Of a stretch of DNA of 11,250 nt, positions 6,754 through 11,250 are shown piece by piece; the stretch's first letter is position 1, and the number at the start of each line of letters is the position of its first letter. Position numbers and translations under genes: made by a program. Origin of the DNA: Nitrospirota bacterium (lineage in GTDB: Bacteria > Nitrospinota > Nitrospinia > Nitrospinales > VA-1); contig QJWD01000104.1 in the NCBI GenBank assembly GCA_003235465.1, forward strand, positions 1-11,250. Reading direction: 5' to 3'. The notes below the pieces were generated by a model that searched no databases, had not been told where the DNA came from, and saw only the letters and a list, made by a program, of their open reading frames with translations.

Positions 6754-7149
6754 ATGAGCAGGGTGGCCGAATTCATGAGCAATCAGTTGTTTTCCACCAG
6801 CCGCGATAAATTCGCCTACGAGGCGGTGGACGAGATGTATAAAAACAAGGTGGGCGCGTTGCTGGTTAAGGATGGCGGGGAATACGTCGGCATCATCACC
6901 AAGACCGACTGGATGCTCCTCGTGCTCAAGGGCGAATGCGACATCAGAAAACTGAAGGTCTCGTCCCTGATGACCAAGATTGAAAACACCATCGACGAGA
7001 ACCGGTCGGTCGCCGAAGCGGGACTGATCGTCGAGGAAAAAGGCGTCCGCCATATCCCGGTGACGCGGAACGGCAAAATCGTCGGCATGTTTTCGGTCAA
7101 GGACCTGGAAAGATACTACCTCGAGTTGCACAAGAAAACGGATTTCTAG
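6754..7149 (+). CDS. CBS domain pair protein
   Basis: This is a stand-alone tandem CBS (Bateman) protein of 131 aa. Such modules bind adenine nucleotides such as AMP, ATP or S-adenosylmethionine and usually regulate a partner protein. CBS1 covers about residues 4-60 (VAEFMSNQLFSTSRD, GALLVKDGGEYVGIITKTD) and CBS2 about 70-125 (SSLMTKIENTI, GVRHIPVTRNGKIVGMFSVKD). The terminal aspartates of each repeat (Asp52, Asp117), which commonly contact ribose, are present. The ATG at 6754 has AGGGAGG at 6741-6747, 6 bases upstream; the longer frame from 6724 has no such support. There is no attached effector domain, so it must act through a partner. It lies between the RIC and globin genes on the same strand, which suggests a role in the same stress response, but the ligand is unknown. 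Confidence 0.94.
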   Translation: MSRVAEFMSNQLFSTSRDKFAYEAVDEMYKNKVGALLVKDGGEYVGIITKTDWMLLVLKGECDIRKLKVSSLMTKIENTIDENRSVAEAGLIVEEKGVRHIPVTRNGKIVGMFSVKDLERYYLELHKKTDF

Positions 7150-7203
7150 AGTGGGGCATCGACAGACGCCTCGCCTCCTTCCAAAGCCGCCCCGGTGAGC
7201 GTT

Positions 7204-8115
7204 ATGGCTGAGATGAATTACCAGGCGCTTAAAGCCCATTATCGCTTCACCAGGGAGGATGAAGCCCTGCTCGCCCGCCTTAAGCCCGAGCTCGAACCTT
7301 TCGCCGATGAATTCCTCGACGGGTTTTACGAGTTCATTTGGAGCTTTGGCGAAACCGCGGAATTTCTTAAGGACGAGCAGGTGATCGCCCGCCACCGCGG
7401 CAAGATCCACACATGGTACAAGGACCTGTTCTCCGGCGTCTACGACATCCCCTACTTCCTCAAGCTGTACCGGATCGGCGAGATCCACGTGAAGCTCGGC
7501 CTGCCCACGCATTATGTCAACGCGGCGTTCAACTACGTCCGCGTCTTCATCCTAGGGCATATCTACAGGCGATCGTCCCCAGGCGAGGATGTGGCGGACA
7601 AGCTCAAGGCGGTGGAACGGATTCTAGACATCAACCTCGACGTGTTGACCAGTTCCTACCGGGAGGAGGAGATGAGCCGCTTCCTCTCCCTATCCAGGCT
7701 TGAAAAGACTTTGCTCACCGGGCTTAAGAAAACAAGCTCCTATTTCAACTACCTTCTCGCGGGCGCCCTCGTGCTGGTGGCGTTTTTCGCCATCGGGCTG
7801 TTCGGCTACGACGTGTACCTTCTATTCTACGGCGGCAACTCGGTGGAGCAGGGCATCCTGACCGTGCTTGGAAGCCTGCTCATCCTGTGGGCCGCCATCG
7901 AGCTGATACACCAGGAAATGAATCATCTGCGCGGCGGGAGTTTCGCCCTCGAGGCCTTTATTTCGCTCGCCATCGCCGCCCTCATTCGAAAAATCCTTAT
8001 TTTTTCCCTGTCGCCGGCGAAAACGGTCGACGTTGTGCTCTACGGCGTGCTGGTCCTTTGCCTCGGCGTTTCTTACTGGCTGGTGATGCAGAAGGGTCAG
8101 GCCCAGAAAAAATAA
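7204..8115 (+). CDS. Protoglobin-domain sensor fused to a PsiE-like membrane domain
   Basis: This is a membrane-anchored haem protein, likely an oxygen or NO sensor. Numbering from the ATG at 7204 (303 aa), residues 3-155 form a globin-coupled-sensor domain. It has the proximal histidine in LYRIGEIHVKLGLP (His95), the aromatic FYEFIW helix B region (about 41-46) and the closing LDINLDVLTSSYREEE helix. The second half has four hydrophobic segments, at about 182-207, 217-237, 248-270 and 276-297. Their pattern (LLILWAAIELIHQE, FISLAIAALIRKILIF) resembles the PsiE family (phosphate-starvation-inducible E). No kinase, cyclase or methyl-accepting domain is present. GTG at 7195 and ATG at 7213 are alternative starts, and none has a strong Shine-Dalgarno. 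It follows the CBS gene by 54 bases, so co-transcription is likely. How signal leaves the membrane domain cannot be seen. Confidence 0.9.
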   Translation: MAEMNYQALKAHYRFTREDEALLARLKPELEPFADEFLDGFYEFIWSFGETAEFLKDEQVIARHRGKIHTWYKDLFSGVYDIPYFLKLYRIGEIHVKLGLPTHYVNAAFNYVRVFILGHIYRRSSPGEDVADKLKAVERILDINLDVLTSSYREEEMSRFLSLSRLEKTLLTGLKKTSSYFNYLLAGALVLVAFFAIGLFGYDVYLLFYGGNSVEQGILTVLGSLLILWAAIELIHQEMNHLRGGSFALEAFISLAIAALIRKILIFSLSPAKTVDVVLYGVLVLCLGVSYWLVMQKGQAQKK

Positions 8116-8168
8116 TCTTCCTGAAGGGGCATGCGGCGTTTTTTCGCTCCGTCGATCCTCATCTTAGC

Positions 8169-8197
8169 TTTTCGCATCCGGCCGCGTCTGTTAAAAT
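8169..8197 (+). promoter_or_regulatory. Weak candidate promoter before the dGTPase gene
   Basis: TAAAAT at 8192-8197 (5 of 6 matches to the -10), preceded at 17 bases by TTTTCG at 8169-8174 (3 of 6 matches to the -35). It lies in the 127-bp gap after the globin gene and about 45 bases before the dGTPase start. The gap shows no terminator, so read-through from the globin gene is also possible. Confidence 0.2.
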
Positions 8198-8242
8198 CCT
8201 CCCTGAGGTTCATCTTCCAAACCCGCGCCGGCCCGCTAAACC

Positions 8243-9391
8243 GTGATCAAAAGACAGGACCTGGAAAAGTTCGAGGAAATGCATCTCGCCCCGTGGGCGG
8301 TGAAAAGCGGCGACAGCCGCGGCCGCCAGCACCGGGAGCGGGAGCACCCCTACCGCACGCGGTTCCAGCGCGACCGCGACCGCGTCATCCACACCTCGGC
8401 GTTTCGCCGCCTGGAATACAAGACGCAGGTGTTCGTCTACCACGAGGGGGACTATTACCGCACCCGCCTCACGCACTCGCTGGAGGTGGCGCAGATCACC
8501 CGTTCCATCTGCAAATCCCTGCGCTTGAATGAAGACCTGGCTGAAGCCGTCGCCCTGTCGCACGACCTCGGCCACCCGCCATTCGGCCACACCGGGCAGG
8601 ATGTGCTGAACGAATTGATGAAGGACCACGGCGGTTTCGAGCACAACCGGCAGAGCCTGCGCATCGTCAAGCTGCTGGAGAAGCGCTACCCCGAGTTCGA
8701 CGGCCTGAACCTCACCTGGGAGGTGCTGGAGGGCATCTCGAAGCGCGTCCAGGACGACGACAACCCGCTCCTCGCCCTCAAGGGCAGCCGCCACCCCTCG
8801 CTGGAAGCGCAAGTGGTGGACTGCGCCGACGGCATCGCCTACAACGCCCACGACCTGGACGACGGCATCACCTCGGACCTCCTCGATGTGGAGCAGCTGC
8901 GCGGCGTGGCGCTGTGGCGGGAAAACGAGAAGATACTCGACGAGACCTACAGCAAGCTCGACTTCAAAATGAAGAAATATCAGATCGTCAGGCGCATCAT
9001 CAACGACCTGATCACCGATTTCCGCCAGGCCACCGAGAAGAACCTGAAGAAGCACAAGGTGAAAACAGCCGACGACGTACGCGTGGCGCCGGCGCGGGTG
9101 GCCGGGTTCAGCCCGGCGATGGACAGGAAAAACCGCGAACTCAAGCGCTTCCTCTACCAGAACATGTACAAGCACCGGCGCGTGAGGCGCATGGAGTTCA
9201 AGGCCCGGCTGTACCTGACGGAGCTGTTCATGGCCTACCGTTCGATGCCGGAGCTTCTCCCCGAACCGGTGGGGGGCTTGGGCCAGCAGGGCGGCCTGGA
9301 GCGCCGGATCTGCGATTACGTCTCAGGTATGACCGATCGCTACGCGATCGAGGAATACAAGCAGCTGTTCCTGCCCGACGCGGAAGGTTGA
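8243..9391 (+). CDS. dgt: Deoxyguanosinetriphosphate triphosphohydrolase-like HD protein
   Basis: This HD-superfamily dNTP triphosphohydrolase splits dNTPs to deoxynucleoside and tripolyphosphate in the cytoplasm, controlling dNTP pools. The 382-aa product has the family's N-terminal RTRFQRDRDRVIHTSAFRRL (31-57 region), metal ligands His78 (RLTHSLEV), His107 and Asp108 (LSHDLGHPPFGH), and Asp196 in CADGIAYNAHDLDDGI. The hallmark GFEHNRQSLR follows the HD motif. The length fits the shorter dGTPase-like group found across bacteria rather than the 505-aa E. coli enzyme, so strict dGTP specificity should not be assumed. The start is the GTG at 8243, giving MIKRQDLEKFEEMHLAPWA, typical of the group. 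No good Shine-Dalgarno is visible. The LOG gene begins 5 bases after its stop, so the two are very likely one operon. Confidence 0.95.
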   Translation: MIKRQDLEKFEEMHLAPWAVKSGDSRGRQHREREHPYRTRFQRDRDRVIHTSAFRRLEYKTQVFVYHEGDYYRTRLTHSLEVAQITRSICKSLRLNEDLAEAVALSHDLGHPPFGHTGQDVLNELMKDHGGFEHNRQSLRIVKLLEKRYPEFDGLNLTWEVLEGISKRVQDDDNPLLALKGSRHPSLEAQVVDCADGIAYNAHDLDDGITSDLLDVEQLRGVALWRENEKILDETYSKLDFKMKKYQIVRRIINDLITDFRQATEKNLKKHKVKTADDVRVAPARVAGFSPAMDRKNRELKRFLYQNMYKHRRVRRMEFKARLYLTELFMAYRSMPELLPEPVGGLGQQGGLERRICDYVSGMTDRYAIEEYKQLFLPDAEG

Positions 9392-9396
9392 CGCCC

Positions 9397-9981
9397 GTGC
9401 GGGAAGCCCCCATTAAATCGGTCTCGGTGTACTGCGCTTCCAGCAGCAAGGTGGCGCCGGCGTTCCTCGCGGCGGCCACGGCGCTTGGCCGGGCAATGGG
9501 CCGGCGCGGCATCAACCTGGTTTACGGCGGCGCCTCCATCGGCCTCATGGGCGCGGTGGCGCGCGGCGTGCACGAGGAGGGCGGGCGGGTGGTCGGCGTC
9601 CTGCCGCGGTTTTTCATGGTGAAGGGCATCCGCTACGATGAGGCCGACGAACTCATCGTTACCGAGGATATGCGCGAGCGCAAGGCGGAGATGGACCGCC
9701 GCTCCGACGCCTTCATTGTGCTCCCCGGCGGCATCGGCACGCTGGAGGAGGCGATGGAGATCCTGTCGATGAAACAGCTCAGGCTGACCGCGAAGCCGCT
9801 GGTGTTCATCAATACGATTAACTATTACGACGGCCTGTTCGAGTTGTTCGAGGGCATGGTGCAAAAGAGTTTCGCCAAAGCCGAAACGATGCGCCTCTTC
9901 GCGGTGGCGAAGGATGGGGAAGCGGCGCTCGATTACCTGGCCAGCTACAGTCCGCCCGCGATTGACAGCAAGTGGCTGTGA
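9397..9981 (+). CDS. LOG-family nucleotide 5'-monophosphate phosphoribohydrolase (TIGR00730 type)
   Basis: This Rossmann-fold protein belongs to the LOG (lysine decarboxylase-like, misnamed) family. Characterised members cleave the N-glycosidic bond of cytokinin riboside monophosphates or ordinary NMPs. The 194-aa product shows VYCASSS (11-17) at the first strand, VYGGASIGLMGAVA (42-55), the conserved Arg/Lys pair in MRERKAEMD (92-100), and the catalytic signature PGGIGTLEE (110-118). The length is normal. The start is the GTG at 9397, with GGAAGG at 9382-9387 inside the end of the dGTPase gene. Pairing with a dNTP hydrolase suggests nucleotide turnover or salvage rather than plant-hormone production, which is inference. 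It converges tail-to-tail on the Nfu gene with a 7-base gap and no room for a separate terminator. Confidence 0.94.
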   Translation: MREAPIKSVSVYCASSSKVAPAFLAAATALGRAMGRRGINLVYGGASIGLMGAVARGVHEEGGRVVGVLPRFFMVKGIRYDEADELIVTEDMRERKAEMDRRSDAFIVLPGGIGTLEEAMEILSMKQLRLTAKPLVFINTINYYDGLFELFEGMVQKSFAKAETMRLFAVAKDGEAALDYLASYSPPAIDSKWL

Positions 9982-9988
9982 GGGGGCG

Positions 9989-10666
9989 TCAGCTCGCCTG
10001 CACCTTGATGTCGGGGTGCAGGGCTTCCTTGAGGAAGGATTCGATGTAGGTCAGGGTGCCGGTGGTGGAGCTTGGGCAGCTGCCGCAGGCGCCCTGGTAA
10101 TGCACGCTGAGCGTGTTGCCCTCAATGCCGATGATATCCAGCCCGCCGCCGTCGTTGGCGAGCGCGGGGCGGATGGCGACGTTAAGGAGCTCTTCGATCA
10201 CCCGGGTTTTTTCTTCGTCCGAGCAGTTAACGAAATCTTCCTTGTTGAAATTTTCCAGCACATGCGAGGCAACCGGTTCGGCGTGGTCGGGCGTCTGGTA
10301 GCCGGTGAGCTTCTCCTCGAGGCATTCGCCAAGCTTATCCATGATGGCGTGCCAGCCCACCACCTTGGACTTGGTGATGGTGACGAAGTTTTCCTTGAAG
10401 AACACGTTCTCCACCCCGAAAACGTTGAACAGGGCCTCTCCAAGCGGGTCGCCCTTGGCTTCGTCGGTGGAATTGAAGGTTTTGGTGCCCGACACGATGA
10501 CCTTCTGGTTCATGATGAACTGGAACGCATCGGGGTTGGGCGTGGGCTGCACCCGCTCGATATGGAAGTGATTTTCCTTGCTCGTCGTGGCGGCGGTTTC
10601 CGCCGGCAGCGGGTGGCCGGTGGAGTGGCCGAACCATTTTTGCATCAGCGACCCGAAAAAGCCCAT
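9989..10666 (-). CDS. Nfu-type Fe-S cluster scaffold/carrier protein
   Basis: This cytoplasmic protein carries and transfers Fe-S clusters to apoproteins. From the ATG at 10666 (225 aa) it has a roughly 30-residue leader, then an Nfu N-terminal domain about 36-125 (QPTPNPDAFQFIMNQ, ALFNVFGVENVFF, FVTITKS) and a NifU C-terminal domain about 150-221 (RPALANDGGGLDIIG). The cluster-binding cysteines are Cys194 and Cys197 in GACGSCPSSTTGTL, with the usual TYIESFL helix after them. AGGAG (complement of 10675-10679) lies 8 bases before this ATG, making it better than the upstream start at 10684. The macro-domain gene ends 44 bases upstream on the same strand, so co-transcription is possible. The RIC gene about 3.4 kb away is another Fe-S maintenance function. 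The short N-terminal extension is not a clear targeting signal. Confidence 0.95.
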   Translation of the reverse strand: MGFFGSLMQKWFGHSTGHPLPAETAATTSKENHFHIERVQPTPNPDAFQFIMNQKVIVSGTKTFNSTDEAKGDPLGEALFNVFGVENVFFKENFVTITKSKVVGWHAIMDKLGECLEEKLTGYQTPDHAEPVASHVLENFNKEDFVNCSDEEKTRVIEELLNVAIRPALANDGGGLDIIGIEGNTLSVHYQGACGSCPSSTTGTLTYIESFLKEALHPDIKVQAS

Positions 10667-10710
10667 GATAATGTCTCCTGACATCGATAACCAAAACAGG
10701 ATGCGGCGGC

Positions 10711-11241
10711 TTAATTCAGCCTGAGCGCATCCATTGCTTCCTTAAAGACTTTAACACTTTTTTCGTCGAATAAGGACAAAAATACCCGCCTGAGCGTGGT
10801 CTGGCCTTTAGCATGGTCCCTCACCGCCGCAAGAATCGCGCGTGCCGCGGCCTCGAGCGGGTAGCCGAAAATGCCGGTGCTGATGGCCGGCAGGGCGACG
10901 CTATGAAGGCCGAGCTCGTCGGCCCGTTGCAGGCTGCTTGAGACGGCGCTTTTGAGTTTCTTCTCTTCATCCCCCTCGCCCCAGCGCGGGCCCACGGCGT
11001 GGATCACGTAGCGGGCCTTAAGCCGCCCTCCCGGGGTGACCACCGCCTCGCCCACCGGGCAGGGGGGAAGCGCCTTTAAGGCCTCCTCGATGGCCTCGCC
11101 GCCCCGCCGGCGAATGGCCCCCGCCACCCCTCCGCCCAGGATCAGTTCGGAATTGGCCGGGTTGACGATGGCGTCGGCTTCGGAGAGGGTGATGTCTTCC
11201 TGGACGAGTTGAATCTCTGTGCGGTTGATTTTCAGGTGCAT
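10711..11241 (-). CDS. Macro-domain protein (ADP-ribose binding/hydrolase family)
   Basis: This is a single macro domain of 176 aa, predicted to bind ADP-ribose and perhaps remove it from proteins, nucleic acids or O-acetyl-ADP-ribose. It shows VQEDITLSEADAIVNPAN (13-30, Asp16 and Asn27/Asn30 for adenine and ribose contact), the GGGVAGAIRRRGG loop (36-48), YVIHAVGPRW (78-87), and the diphosphate loop AISTGIFGYP (119-128). Position 40 is Ala in GGGVAGAI. MacroD-type hydrolases have a catalytic Asp in this loop, so it resembles AF1521-like proteins and catalytic strength is uncertain. The ATG at 11241 gives a natural start, but only 9 bases lie upstream in the window, so the ribosome binding site cannot be judged. 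It is upstream of Nfu on the same strand. No partner ADP-ribosyltransferase toxin is visible. Confidence 0.94.
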   Translation of the reverse strand: MHLKINRTEIQLVQEDITLSEADAIVNPANSELILGGGVAGAIRRRGGEAIEEALKALPPCPVGEAVVTPGGRLKARYVIHAVGPRWGEGDEEKKLKSAVSSSLQRADELGLHSVALPAISTGIFGYPLEAAARAILAAVRDHAKGQTTLRRVFLSLFDEKSVKVFKEAMDALRLN

Positions 11242-11250
11242 GGCAGGGTT

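Noticed and set aside
8210..9175. 321-residue minus-strand open frame opposite the dGTPase gene
   Set aside because: The plus strand encodes an unmistakable dGTPase with catalytic motifs. The antisense frame is a low-complexity, Val/Leu/Gln-rich shadow typical of GC-rich genes.

Overview
The window reads as chromosomal DNA of a Gram-negative bacterium with moderately high GC: it encodes a TonB-dependent outer-membrane receptor and an outer-membrane polysaccharide export protein, and most starts carry Shine-Dalgarno sequences. The gene mix would suit a deep-branching aerobic or microaerobic lineage such as Nitrospinota or a relative, but nothing seen here proves the taxon. I found no rRNA, tRNA, CRISPR array, insertion sequence or phage gene.

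Layout. 45-1202 (+): a PLP-dependent nucleotide-sugar aminotransferase. 1411-3359 (+): a BtuB-like TonB-dependent receptor split by four frameshifts, each explained by one missing base. 3488-3871 (+): a VanZ-family membrane protein. 3941-4870 (-): an SLBB-type polysaccharide export protein with its own intrinsic terminator, convergent with VanZ. The left third is therefore partly about cell-surface carbohydrate, with a damaged transport gene in the middle.

The centre (5247-8115) looks like a nitric oxide/oxygen response module. An Rrf2-family regulator (-) is divergent from a RIC/YtfE/ScdA di-iron repair protein (+). Between them lies a near-consensus promoter (TTGACA, 17 bp, TATATT) bracketed by GGATA/TATCC dyads, the likely operators. 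Downstream on the same strand come a two-CBS-domain protein and a protoglobin-type haem sensor fused to a four-helix PsiE-like membrane domain. The inferred logic is that the Rrf2 protein senses nitrosative or Fe-S stress, RIC repairs damaged iron centres, and the membrane globin and the CBS protein add gas or haem sensing and nucleotide sensing.

The right third (8243-11241) is housekeeping. A dGTPase-like HD phosphohydrolase and a LOG-family nucleotide phosphoribohydrolase form a tight two-gene operon (+). They converge on a minus-strand pair, a macro-domain protein followed by an Nfu-type Fe-S scaffold. The Nfu gene adds a second Fe-S function about 3 kb from RIC. The best candidate for something under-described is the Rrf2/RIC/CBS/globin-PsiE neighbourhood, and in particular the globin-PsiE fusion.
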